Below, one piece after another: positions 1 through 8,610 of a stretch of DNA of 64,000 bases (within the stretch, counting starts at the first letter, position 1; each line of letters starts with the position of its first letter). The DNA comes from Planktothrix sp. PCC 11201 (GTDB taxonomy: Bacteria; Cyanobacteriota; Cyanobacteriia; Cyanobacteriales; Microcoleaceae): NCBI RefSeq assembly GCF_900009135.1, contig NZ_LT797708.1:1-64000 (forward strand), read 5' to 3'. Position numbers and translations under genes: made by a program. The notes below the pieces were generated by a model. The model saw nothing but the letters and a program-made list of their open reading frames with translations. It did not search any database and was not told the DNA's origin.

Positions 1-75
1 CGCTATAGGTAAATACTTACTGTGAGCAGCTTTTAGCTTTCAAGAATGTCCTAATAGATGTGGCGACTGCTATAT

Positions 76-217
76 AGCAAGTCTAAATCAGTTGTATTAA
101 GGGTTTAAAATTAATTCATCGTAGGGGCGAGGTCACCTCGCCCTTACAGGGGAATCTCGCCCTATTTTTAGAATGAATTGTCTTGACACTTTTTTGTATA
201 ATTCATTTAGACTTGCT
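76..217. repeat. Nested-palindrome MITE-like element, copy 1
   Basis: Outer inverted repeats AGCAAGTCTAAAT (76-88) and ATTTAGACTTGCT (205-217) are exact complements. Between them lies a second GC-rich palindrome of the form GGGCGAGGTCACCTCGCCC. The same architecture with a related outer arm recurs at 8390-8508, so this is probably a family of small non-autonomous mobile or structural elements. No coding capacity is seen. Confidence 0.6.
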
Positions 218-242
218 ATAGCAGTATATCCATAAACCGTTA

Positions 243-454
243 ATGTTAAGAATTAGTATTGAAAACGTAGGAGACAACTTGAAAGATCTTTTAGAAAGAG
301 TAGCTCAAGGTGAAGAAATCATCTTAGACAAACTTTGGATGCTTTGCATTTAGCGATCGCATTTTATTATAAAATTTCTTTAATAACAGCAGATGAAGGT
401 TTAGCTGCGAGTGCCAAGGTATCAGGAGTTCCAGTCCAAATTTTAAGACTTTAG
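243..454 (+). pseudogene. Collapsed TA module: antitoxin head joined to PIN-toxin tail
   Basis: From ATG 243 the frame reads as the start of a Phd-type antitoxin (MLRISIENVGDNLKDLLERV) and stops at 351-353. From about 332, in another frame, the sequence encodes the C-terminal part of a VapC-like PIN ribonuclease, with the segment LDALHLAIAFYYKISLITAD, ending at TAG 452-454. The middle of both genes is missing, so an internal deletion fused the antitoxin head to the toxin tail out of frame. Neither product can be functional. Family assignment rests on motif recognition only. Confidence 0.6.
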
Positions 455-491
455 CGGGATCACTTTTATTGTTTGAATACAGGTTAATAAT

Positions 492-600
492 AAAAATGTG
501 ATCGCATTTGCTAAATAATTAACAATTAAACCGTAGGGGCGGGTTCCAAGACCATCTGCAATTATCAGTAATTATCTCCCAAAACCCGCCCCTGCAATTT
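492..600. repeat. Long dispersed repeat, left copy flanking the surface-protein gene
   Basis: The sequence begins AAAAATGTGATCGCATTTG, passes through AATAATTAACAATT and GTAATTATCTCCC, and ends in ACCCGCCC. It matches 6241-6346 in the same orientation with few differences. Inside it, GGGGCGGGTT and AACCCGCCCC are inverted copies. The two copies bracket the gene at 629-5698. Confidence 0.6.
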
Positions 601-628
601 GTTTTAGATATGATCCGGTCTGTCTCTA

Positions 629-3600
629 TCAGACTAGAGTTTGATTACCAAAGGTGGTAGTTCCAAAAACAACATAACTCTTGCCTATGGTATTATCAAA
701 TAAACTGCCTGGTGCGCCGATGAGGATATCGTTAACGCTATCTTGGTTAATATCCCCGGCACTGCTAACGGCAATTCCTGATAATTCATTTTCGGCAGTT
801 CCATTTAAGAAAAAGCCCTTTTCACCATTTAAGTCTGAACTATTTAAACTAGCCGGAAATCCTTTCTGACTACCAAAAACTACATAGGTTTTTCCGGCGC
901 TTTTAATTCCATTTGCAGTGGCTCCTGAAGCACCAATGATAAGATCATCAATCTTGTCTCCATTGATATCTCCCGCGCCTTTGACGGAACCTCCTAATAA
1001 CTCATCGGGTTCTACTCCATTAATCACAAATCCGTTATTTCCATTCAAAGTAAATAGGTCTATTTGTTGAGTAAATCCGGCTTGAGTTCCAAATACAACA
1101 TAGGCTTTCCCAGCATTGGTTTGATTGTTGCCTGGAGACTGAGAAACACCGATAATGATGTCTTTTAAACCATCAGCATTAATATCTCCTGCACCGCTAA
1201 CGGATGAGACAGAATAGCCATCACCTTTGATTGTAAATCCATTAGTTCCGTCTAAGTTGGAAAGAGAAAATCCCTTTTGATATCCTCCATCTTTGCCAAA
1301 CAAAACGTAGGTTTCTCCCGCTTTAGGATTGCCTTCAAGTGAGCCCTGTTCTGCACCGATAATTAAATCATCTATTTGATCTCCGTTGATATCCCCTGCG
1401 TTACTAACGGTGGTTCCTGCTAACCCGTTATTATGATTAATTACCATACCGTCGTCCCATTGTAAATCCGTTGGGTTGAAGGCGGGAGGAAAACTGTTAA
1501 GACGACCGTAGACAATATAAACTTTACCCAAAAAGGTATCAATTCCAGCCGGGGCAGCAACGGCTAAATCATCTAATCCATCATTGTTGAAATCTCCAGC
1601 ACTACTGACAGCAAGACCAGAATAATCTAAGGGTTGATTACTGTTAATTACAAAGCCATTATTGCCATTGAGATTAGCCAGATTAAATCGAGTTGAGAAG
1701 GCTTGTTTTGAACCTAAAATAACGTAGGTTCGACCGGAATCATTAAGACTATTGGAATCCGAGGAAAAAGCACCAATGATTAAATCTTTTAGCCCATCCC
1801 CATTAATATCTCCGGCTGAACTAACAGCACCTCCACTAAAACTTTCAGTTTCAAATCCTTCGATAATAAATCCATTAGTACCGTTGAGGGTAGACAGGTC
1901 AAAGTTAGCTGGAAATCCTTGATTTGTTCCAAAGACAACATAACTTTCCCCCGTAGCATTAATATTATTAGGATCGGCTGCAAATCCTCCCACAATAAAG
2001 TCATCAATGGTATCTCCATTGAAGTCTCCAATATTACTGAGAGAACTGCCAGCAAAGTTCCCGGCTGCACCTGTTACAGTAAAACCATTGTTACCATTAA
2101 GAGCGTTAAGGTTTATGGCAGGAACAGTAACGGTGATAGTTCCTGTTGCGGTTTTTTGATCATCAGCAATGGTATAATTAATGGTATCAATGCCGACAAA
2201 ATTAGTCGGGGGAGTATAGGTCAGTTGATCATCAGTTTTGTCATCGGGAGTACCGTTATTATCGAGTTGAATCGTGCCCCCTTTAGCGCTGGTTTGATCA
2301 TACCCAGTTAAGGATAGGGGAATTCCGGTGGTAACGATATCGTTAGTGAGGGGATTAATTTTAACGGGGGTATTGGCAAAGGTACTGATAAAATCAGCTT
2401 TTGCTTCGGGGTCAACTCGAATAATTACGGAACTTTCTGGGGATGGAACATTGACGGTGGCTTCAATAATTTCGGGATCGAAATTGGTGAGAACTAAATC
2501 AATAATTGTGGATTCTCGGATGATGGGATCGGTAATGCGATCGCCAATTAATTCTTCTGCTTTTGCAACATCGGCGGGGGTTAAATCGGAGATTTTAACT
2601 TTCTGGCGAGGGTAATTTTGCAGGGTAAAGGTGTTGGTGTTTTCACCTGGTTGGTAGTCGAATAAAGACTCCGCTTGATTGACTCGCCAGCTATCAGCAT
2701 ATTCGCCATATAGTTGTTCTGGAGAAATAGGAGAAGTTAGGACAGTTCCGTCGGGTTTTGCTAGGTCATCTTTGGGGTTTTTGTTGAAATTTCCAAGTAG
2801 TCCTTTGACTTTGCCTTCGCGTTCATCTTTTAAGTAAACCTCGACATTGACGCGACTTCCTACCTTTGCAACTAATTGATCGCCTGTAGGATAAACAACG
2901 GTATAGGTATTTCCTTCACGATAGATGCGACCCTCTCCAATGGCAAGTGCATCGTCGTTGGCAATTTGGGTTGGTTGACCATCAATTAAAAGTCCTTGGT
3001 CTTTGTAAATTCCTATGCGTTTTCCGCCCAAAACTGTTGCTACGGCGGTGTTATCGGATACATTGCTGCGGGGGTTGTTGTTAATAGGTTGTTGTCGGAC
3101 TTGAATTTTTAGGTCGCCAGTTGTTGATTCAATTAAGGTGAATTCTCCGGCGGCTTGGAAGTCGTGATATTGTTTGTCAATGGTGATGATGCGGGGGTCA
3201 TTGTAGGTTTTGCCTCCATTTTTGGGCTGTTCGGGTTTTTGGTCGTTGTCGATGATGATCCCTGTTGCATCAATTGTAGACACAGTATCGTTTGTAGCAA
3301 AACTTGAACCATCAGATTTTTTCAGTTTAACTTTAAAAGTTTCGGTTGACTCTGGTTTGTCATCCCCGGTAGTTGGGACAGTAATATCAGCACTAACTTG
3401 TCCGGCTGGAATTGTTACTGATCTTTGACCAGGGAAATAGTCTTCACCTGCCTTTGCTGTGTCGTTTTCATATTCAAGTACCAAAAATACTGGCTCATTT
3501 GACGGTTCATTACGAGATACTGTGAATACTAGGTTTTCTCCCTCATCTGCACGCGCATCTGAGATGGAATATGGGAGGTTGTAAGGAATCTGATACTCAA

Positions 3601-5698
3601 CCTCAATTTCTAAATCTTGGTTGGAATTTTGATCGTCATTCTTGCCATCTAATGATACGGTACGCAAAATCTTAAATAAAGGATCGGGTTCGTTAGGCTT
3701 GTTAGGATTAGGAGGACTGCCGACGAGAGCAAATGGGTCTGTTGCAAAACTATCTTTGGGTAACTTTCCTTGGAAAAGAGGACCTAGTGAAACCTGCCCC
3801 TTAAATCCTAGTGGATCTCCTGGTATTGGTACTTGACCCGCTACTGCTATCTGAAGAGCTTTATAATCAAAATAGGCTTGTCCAATAGGGCCAATGTTGT
3901 TTTTTGCTTCTCCGCTTAGCCTATACTTGGCTTTAACTTTTACGACTCCAGAACCCTGAGAAGGCGCTGTAAATTTAAATTCGTTATTTTCTTTGCCAGC
4001 AACTCCGTTTTGTTCCGGTTGCCCTTCCACTGACATCATTACTTGTACTTTGTTAGGATCAAAAGTAAAATCTTGCTGAAATCCGAACCCTGCATTGAAT
4101 TTGAAATCAAAAAGATCGCCATTTGCTGAAGCTCTTACTCTTTCCGCATCTGCTAGTTTTTTTGAAACTTCTCCCATCCTTTCAAATAGTTGAGCAGAAT
4201 TTTCTGTAGTGTTGGCTTCCTGTTGAGCTATTTCTGCTTCTTGTCGTGCTTGTTCTACTTGGGGAGCCAAAGTAAGACCTGATGTTTCTTGTAGTCTCTG
4301 TAACTTTTGCTGTGCTTCTTGCGATCTTTTTTGTGCTTGATTTGCTTTTTCGCGTGCTTGTTCTGCTCTCCCTTCTTCTTCAGCGGAACTAGGAAGATTA
4401 ATCTCAAAACCGAGTCCTTTTAGTTCAATACCTAAAAGCTTTGCTTCTATCTGCGCCACCTTATATCCAGGAATCAATGACAAGGCTAAGTCATCTAAAT
4501 CAAAGGCAGCATTCAAAAAATTATTTGTTTTCCCCTTGGCAGCAATATCAGGCAGTTCCACATCGCTAGTATCACGAGCTTCTACAGGTTTTATCTCTCC
4601 TGCTTCTATTGTCGGTTTTTCAACTTGGACATTACCTAAATTGAGAAGTTTAAGTAATCTATTACCCTCTGAAGAAGCCCAATTTAATACATCAATACTT
4701 AGCTCTGCTTTTCCAGGGCTAATATCTATACCATCTATTTTTTTAGGATTTTTTCCTGGTGATGCTAATGTGATGTCTTTGAGTTGAATTCCTCCTACAT
4801 TCAACTCAAACTTAACTCCTGCATTTGGCAACTCAAACCCCTTAGTGGCAATTGAATCGAATGAAGCCGATGAATTCTTAATTACTGAAAATGGTGTAAT
4901 TTTGATAGTTTCACCAGAGTCTACTTGCTTAGGTAATTGAGCCGTTAAATCGATGGGATATGTGAACTGGGCATCTCCGAAGGTATCCAATTTTGCAAAA
5001 ATAGAAAAATCCAAACTGGATTTAACTTCACGAGTAAATTTCAAGAAGCCGAAATCTTCGGTTTTAGCTGGTAGATCGAAGTTGCCATCTTTTTGGCTAT
5101 CAATGAATTTGTGTTCAAATTCTTTACCAAATATTCCCTCACCCCAATCTTTAATTCCCCCAGCAAAAAAATTAAGCGTGTCTTTTTGAGTCGTCATCTC
5201 AGCCTGCTCAATACTCACTCCTTCCCCACCCCAAACAACGATCGCACTATCATCCTCACCCCACAACGCCAATATTTCCGACTGACTCAACCCCTTACCC
5301 AGAACTAAATCAGCAAAAAGTTCTCCTTCATCCCCAGGAGAATCGATCGCATTGAGTTGAGCATCCAGATAATGACCATATTCTTCTAATAAAACCGATG
5401 CGATCGCCCCTACATTCCCAGTATTTTCATTCACTAACTCCTGGGATAAATAAATCGTATTCGTAGCAGCAGCAAAAGCACCTCTAGCATTATTAATTTC
5501 AGCAGCAGGACGAATTTCAATAGCCGGAAAATCAATTAAATCCGTTGTTTCCCAATTTCTCTGATTCCCTAATGCTATTTGCATCTGAGTCTTAAAATCC
5601 GCAGATGAAGCAAAATTATTGAGTTGATTTTTAGCAATTTGTAACGCTTGTTGTACCGGAGAAGTTTCCGTTATTTCCAAAGTGTTGAAAGTTTTCAT
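629..5698 (-). CDS. Giant multidomain surface protein: Calx-beta, VWD, seven FG-GAP repeats
   Basis: About 1,689 residues from ATG 5698. An in-frame GTG at 5767 would add 23 residues, but that stretch reads like the intergenic motif AACCCGGTTTCTG, so I prefer the ATG. The order is an N-terminal domain with LLEEYGHYLDAQLN (residues ~100-115), which resembles the metalloprotease-like head of cyanobacterial calcium-binding exoproteins; a charged coiled coil (~440-520); Calx-beta (~715-830); a von Willebrand D-like domain (~830-1005); a cadherin-like Ig domain (~1085-1195); and seven FG-GAP repeats to the end, with loops such as DFNGDTIDD and DINGDGLKD expected to bind calcium. Seven repeats would close an integrin-like beta-propeller. 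There is no Sec signal peptide, so type I export is my guess. Likely role is cell-surface adhesion. Function is inferred from domains. Confidence 0.8.
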   Translation of the reverse strand: MKTFNTLEITETSPVQQALQIAKNQLNNFASSADFKTQMQIALGNQRNWETTDLIDFPAIEIRPAAEINNARGAFAAATNTIYLSQELVNENTGNVGAIASVLLEEYGHYLDAQLNAIDSPGDEGELFADLVLGKGLSQSEILALWGEDDSAIVVWGGEGVSIEQAEMTTQKDTLNFFAGGIKDWGEGIFGKEFEHKFIDSQKDGNFDLPAKTEDFGFLKFTREVKSSLDFSIFAKLDTFGDAQFTYPIDLTAQLPKQVDSGETIKITPFSVIKNSSASFDSIATKGFELPNAGVKFELNVGGIQLKDITLASPGKNPKKIDGIDISPGKAELSIDVLNWASSEGNRLLKLLNLGNVQVEKPTIEAGEIKPVEARDTSDVELPDIAAKGKTNNFLNAAFDLDDLALSLIPGYKVAQIEAKLLGIELKGLGFEINLPSSAEEEGRAEQAREKANQAQKRSQEAQQKLQRLQETSGLTLAPQVEQARQEAEIAQQEANTTENSAQLFERMGEVSKKLADAERVRASANGDLFDFKFNAGFGFQQDFTFDPNKVQVMMSVEGQPEQNGVAGKENNEFKFTAPSQGSGVVKVKAKYRLSGEAKNNIGPIGQAYFDYKALQIAVAGQVPIPGDPLGFKGQVSLGPLFQGKLPKDSFATDPFALVGSPPNPNKPNEPDPLFKILRTVSLDGKNDDQNSNQDLEIEVEYQIPYNLPYSISDARADEGENLVFTVSRNEPSNEPVFLVLEYENDTAKAGEDYFPGQRSVTIPAGQVSADITVPTTGDDKPESTETFKVKLKKSDGSSFATNDTVSTIDATGIIIDNDQKPEQPKNGGKTYNDPRIITIDKQYHDFQAAGEFTLIESTTGDLKIQVRQQPINNNPRSNVSDNTAVATVLGGKRIGIYKDQGLLIDGQPTQIANDDALAIGEGRIYREGNTYTVVYPTGDQLVAKVGSRVNVEVYLKDEREGKVKGLLGNFNKNPKDDLAKPDGTVLTSPISPEQLYGEYADSWRVNQAESLFDYQPGENTNTFTLQNYPRQKVKISDLTPADVAKAEELIGDRITDPIIRESTIIDLVLTNFDPEIIEATVNVPSPESSVIIRVDPEAKADFISTFANTPVKINPLTNDIVTTGIPLSLTGYDQTSAKGGTIQLDNNGTPDDKTDDQLTYTPPTNFVGIDTINYTIADDQKTATGTITVTVPAINLNALNGNNGFTVTGAAGNFAGSSLSNIGDFNGDTIDDFIVGGFAADPNNINATGESYVVFGTNQGFPANFDLSTLNGTNGFIIEGFETESFSGGAVSSAGDINGDGLKDLIIGAFSSDSNSLNDSGRTYVILGSKQAFSTRFNLANLNGNNGFVINSNQPLDYSGLAVSSAGDFNNDGLDDLAVAAPAGIDTFLGKVYIVYGRLNSFPPAFNPTDLQWDDGMVINHNNGLAGTTVSNAGDINGDQIDDLIIGAEQGSLEGNPKAGETYVLFGKDGGYQKGFSLSNLDGTNGFTIKGDGYSVSSVSGAGDINADGLKDIIIGVSQSPGNNQTNAGKAYVVFGTQAGFTQQIDLFTLNGNNGFVINGVEPDELLGGSVKGAGDINGDKIDDLIIGASGATANGIKSAGKTYVVFGSQKGFPASLNSSDLNGEKGFFLNGTAENELSGIAVSSAGDINQDSVNDILIGAPGSLFDNTIGKSYVVFGTTTFGNQTLV

Positions 5699-6464
5699 AG
5701 TGTTAATGATGGTTAAGGGTTGATAGTGGGTCAGAAACCGGGTTTTTAACAAAAGTTGGTTTTCCACCCGTGAGCTTTGGGGAAAAACCTGGTTTCTTAG
5801 CTAGTTGCAGATTGTAAACCTCGCCTCTGTCTCAAAAAAACTCCACAGCATGGGTATTTTTTGCCAAAAGACAAAGACTCGGTGCGATGTCCAAAAGTCG
5901 AACTATTGTCGAACAAATTTGATCATGGCAACAGACTACCAGCCACTCAGGAAAAAAAAGTTGCCAAAAAGTGACGATTCTGTTGGAATAAAGTGACAAA
6001 AAGTGACAAAAGGTGAATCAAGCGGTCTAAATCCCGACACCAAGGGGAATAGACTCTGTTTCAATTCCTATTAATTAATTCCCTGTTATGCAATGGATCA
6101 TGAAGAAATTGTTGCATCTATCAAGTTGATTGTTTATCATAAAAGAAGTGTTGAGGCGATCGCATTTAAGAGGGCGGGTTTAGATAGGTTATGGGTTAGA
6201 ATTAAATATTATTGCGGAACCCGCCCCTACAGTTTGTTAAAAAAATGTGATCGCATTTGACAATAATTAACAATTCAATCGTAAGGGAGGGTTCTGAGAT
6301 GATCTTTAATTATTAGTAATTATCTCCCTAAACCCGCCCAATTCCTTTGGAGTTATTACCGTTGGTTATAGAATTAATTGCCAAACATTATGCCAGGGCT
6401 TAAGATAAGATAAACTAGGATTAATATTCGAGACAAGACCCATTGAAACAGGAGTTTTGAATTC
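5699..6464. other. Gene-poor spacer with AAAGTGAC direct repeats
   Basis: No convincing gene is present. Between about 5960 and 6015 the motif AAAGTGAC occurs three times in direct orientation, partly spaced like iterons. Further along are two nested repeats based on GCGATCGCATTT and ACCCGCCCC, the second of which (6241-6346) is described separately. The glmS ribosome binding site, AGGAG, lies near the right edge, about 10 bases before its ATG. Confidence 0.4.
6241..6346. repeat. Long dispersed repeat, right copy flanking the surface-protein gene
   Basis: Same orientation as 492-600, sharing AAAAATGTGATCGCATTTG, AATAATTAACAATT, GTAATTATCTCCC and AACCCGCCC in the same order and spacing. Direct copies on both sides of a 5 kb gene could support deletion or amplification by recombination; that is inference. 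Confidence 0.6.
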
Positions 6465-8381
6465 ATGTGTGGAATTGTTGGTTATATTGGAACTCGAGTT
6501 GCCAGCGAAATTTTAATGGCTGGGTTAGAAAAATTGGAATATCGAGGTTATGATTCGGCCGGTTTAGCAACAATTTGGGAAGGGAATATTCATTCTGTTC
6601 GGGCTAAGGGAAAGCTCTATAACCTGCGGGAAAAATTAGCCCATGTTGAGATGCCCTCTACTATTGGTATTGGTCATACACGCTGGGCAACCCATGGCAA
6701 ACCGGAAGAACGGAATGCCCATCCGCACCTCGATCCCAAAGAACGGGTAGCCGTTGTCCAAAACGGGATTGTGGAAAATTATCGGGAATTACGAGAAGAA
6801 TTAAAAGCCAAAGGTTATGAGTTTAAATCCGATACGGATACGGAAGTGATTCCCCATTTGATTGCTGATTTTTTAGCGACTTCAACTACTAAAAAAATAT
6901 CTTTTTTAGAGGCTGTGCGTCAAACGGTTAACCGTTTAGAAGGAGCCTTTGCGATCGCAGTTTTATGTGCAGATTCTCCCAATGAATTAATTGTTGCCCG
7001 TCAACAAGCTCCTTTATCCATTGGTTTAGGTCAAGGAGAATTTTTCTGTGCTTCCGACACCCCGGCTTTAGTTCCCTATACCCAGGCAATTTTAAGTTTA
7101 GAAAATGGCGAAATTGCTCGTTTAACCCATTTGGGTGTAGAGGTTTATAGTTTTGCGGGAGAGCGTTTACATAAAGTTCCTCGGATTCTTAATTTGAGTC
7201 CGACTTTAGTTGAGAAGCACGCCTTTAAACATTTTATGTTAAAAGAAATCCATGAACAACCGGGAGTTGTTCGGGATTGTTTACAAGCCTATTTAGATGC
7301 TGAATTGGAGTTGGAACCGGAAAAAATCACCGAAAAATCTAAAGCCAAAAAACGACCTTCACCCATTCATTTAAGTGTTCCCTCAAACTGGTATCAAGAC
7401 TTAGAACAAATTGAAATTCTAGCCTGTGGAACCAGTTGGCACGCCAGTTTAGTTGGGAAATATTTGTTAGAACAAATTGCAAATATTCCTACGGTGGTAC
7501 AGTACGCGTCCGAGGCTCGTTACGCACCGACTCCCCTGCGACCTAATACTTTAACTATTGGGGTTACGCAGTCAGGAGAAACGGCTGATACCTTAGCATC
7601 CTTGGCAATGGAACAACAACGGCGGATAAATGCCCCGGCAAAATACGCGCCTAAACTATTAGGAATTACCAACCGTCCTGAAAGTTCTTTAGCCCAATTA
7701 GTTCCCCATATTATTGATACCAGAGCCGGAATTGAAATTGGGGTGGCTGCAACCAAAACCTTTGTCGCTCAATTAGTTGCCTTTTATTTATTGGCTTTAG
7801 ATATTGCTTGGCATCGTCAAAGTTTGCCCGAATCTCGCTTACTTGAAATTATCAAGGATTTGCGACAACTTCCGGCTCAAATGGAACAGTTGTTACAGGG
7901 TCAAGAAAAATATATTGAGGAGTTAGCCTCTGATTTTAATGAGACCCAAGACTTTATCTTTTTAGGGCGCGGAATTAATTTTCCCATTGCTTTAGAAGGG
8001 GCATTAAAATTAAAAGAAATTAGTTATATTCATGCGGAGGGATATCCGGCGGGAGAAATGAAACATGGCCCCATTGCCTTGTTAGATGAAAAAGTGCCCG
8101 TAGTGGCGATCGCAATGCCGGGAACTGTGTATGAAAAAGTGATTTCTAATGCCCAAGAAGCCAAGGCGCGAGATGCTCGTTTAATTGGGGTGATGCCCTC
8201 AGAAGAACTTGAAGCCAAGGAAACCTTTGATGATGTTCTAGCCGTTCCGATCGTGGATGAAATTTTATCCCCGATTCTAACCGTAATTCCTCTGCAATTA
8301 TTAGCTTATTATATTGCAGCCCGACGGGGTTTAGATGTGGATCAGCCTCGGAATTTAGCCAAGTCAGTAACGGTTGAATAA
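6465..8381 (+). CDS. glmS: Glutamine--fructose-6-phosphate aminotransferase (isomerizing)
   Basis: GlmS converts fructose-6-phosphate and glutamine to glucosamine-6-phosphate, the first step toward UDP-GlcNAc for peptidoglycan and LPS, in the cytoplasm. The 638-residue product starts MCGIVGYIG, so Cys2 becomes the N-terminal nucleophile after Met removal. Residues ~1-240 form the Ntn glutaminase domain, with GHTRWATHG as substrate loop. Two SIS sugar-isomerase domains follow, the first containing ACGTSWHAS and the second FLGRGINFPIALEGALKLKE; the C-terminus RNLAKSVTVE is canonical. It is slightly longer than the 609-residue E. coli enzyme because of a linker near residues 285-305. It has an AGGAG ribosome site upstream and stands alone. 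No glmS ribozyme was recognised. Confidence 0.97.
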   Translation: MCGIVGYIGTRVASEILMAGLEKLEYRGYDSAGLATIWEGNIHSVRAKGKLYNLREKLAHVEMPSTIGIGHTRWATHGKPEERNAHPHLDPKERVAVVQNGIVENYRELREELKAKGYEFKSDTDTEVIPHLIADFLATSTTKKISFLEAVRQTVNRLEGAFAIAVLCADSPNELIVARQQAPLSIGLGQGEFFCASDTPALVPYTQAILSLENGEIARLTHLGVEVYSFAGERLHKVPRILNLSPTLVEKHAFKHFMLKEIHEQPGVVRDCLQAYLDAELELEPEKITEKSKAKKRPSPIHLSVPSNWYQDLEQIEILACGTSWHASLVGKYLLEQIANIPTVVQYASEARYAPTPLRPNTLTIGVTQSGETADTLASLAMEQQRRINAPAKYAPKLLGITNRPESSLAQLVPHIIDTRAGIEIGVAATKTFVAQLVAFYLLALDIAWHRQSLPESRLLEIIKDLRQLPAQMEQLLQGQEKYIEELASDFNETQDFIFLGRGINFPIALEGALKLKEISYIHAEGYPAGEMKHGPIALLDEKVPVVAIAMPGTVYEKVISNAQEAKARDARLIGVMPSEELEAKETFDDVLAVPIVDEILSPILTVIPLQLLAYYIAARRGLDVDQPRNLAKSVTVE

Positions 8382-8389
8382 AGCTCTAT

Positions 8390-8508
8390 AGCAATCCTAA
8401 ATCAATTGTGATAAAAATCTGTAGGGGTTGGGTCTCCCAACCCTCTTTGCGCCTGGGTTGGGAGACCCAACCCCTACGATAAAATGTTACAACCTATTTA
8501 GGATTGCT
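8390..8508. repeat. Nested-palindrome MITE-like element, copy 2
   Basis: Outer arms AGCAATCCTAAAT (8390-8402) and ATTTAGGATTGCT (8496-8508) are exact inverted repeats. Inside, a perfect 23 bp stem runs 8421-8443 against 8455-8477 (arms start GTAGGGGTTGGG and end CCCAACCCCTAC) around an 11 base loop. The plan is that of 76-217. As RNA it would be a very stable hairpin and could also end glmS transcription. Confidence 0.7.
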
Positions 8509-8547
8509 CTAGTGAGTCATCTGTGGATGTAAAAACCAAATAAAGTT

Positions 8548-8590
8548 CTATACCAGAAAATAATATTGTATACTTCTGGTATAGGGCTTT
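8548..8590. terminator. Hairpin between convergent genes
   Basis: CTATACCAGAA (8548-8558) pairs perfectly with TTCTGGTATAG (8574-8584) and is followed by GGCTTTT. It sits between the ends of glmS and the convergent exonuclease-ATPase gene, so it is a plausible terminator for either strand. Confidence 0.5.
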
Positions 8591-8610
8591 TCTGCCGATT
8601 GCTATAGTTT

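Noticed and set aside
5699-5767. GTG start of the giant surface protein at 5767
   Set aside because: The extra 23 residues translate an intergenic GGTTTCTG-type repeat; ATG 5698 begins the family-like N-terminus.
5925-5999. Short frame MATDYQPLRKKKLPKSD in the spacer before glmS
   Set aside because: No ribosome site and it runs through the AAAGTGAC repeats; no family known.
6058-6076. GTTTCAATTCCT, reminiscent of a CRISPR repeat end
   Set aside because: Only one copy, with no second repeat at a regular distance and no cas genes.
6361-6464. glmS ribozyme/riboswitch upstream of glmS
   Set aside because: None of the conserved core could be recognised, and such ribozymes are mainly known from Gram-positive bacteria.
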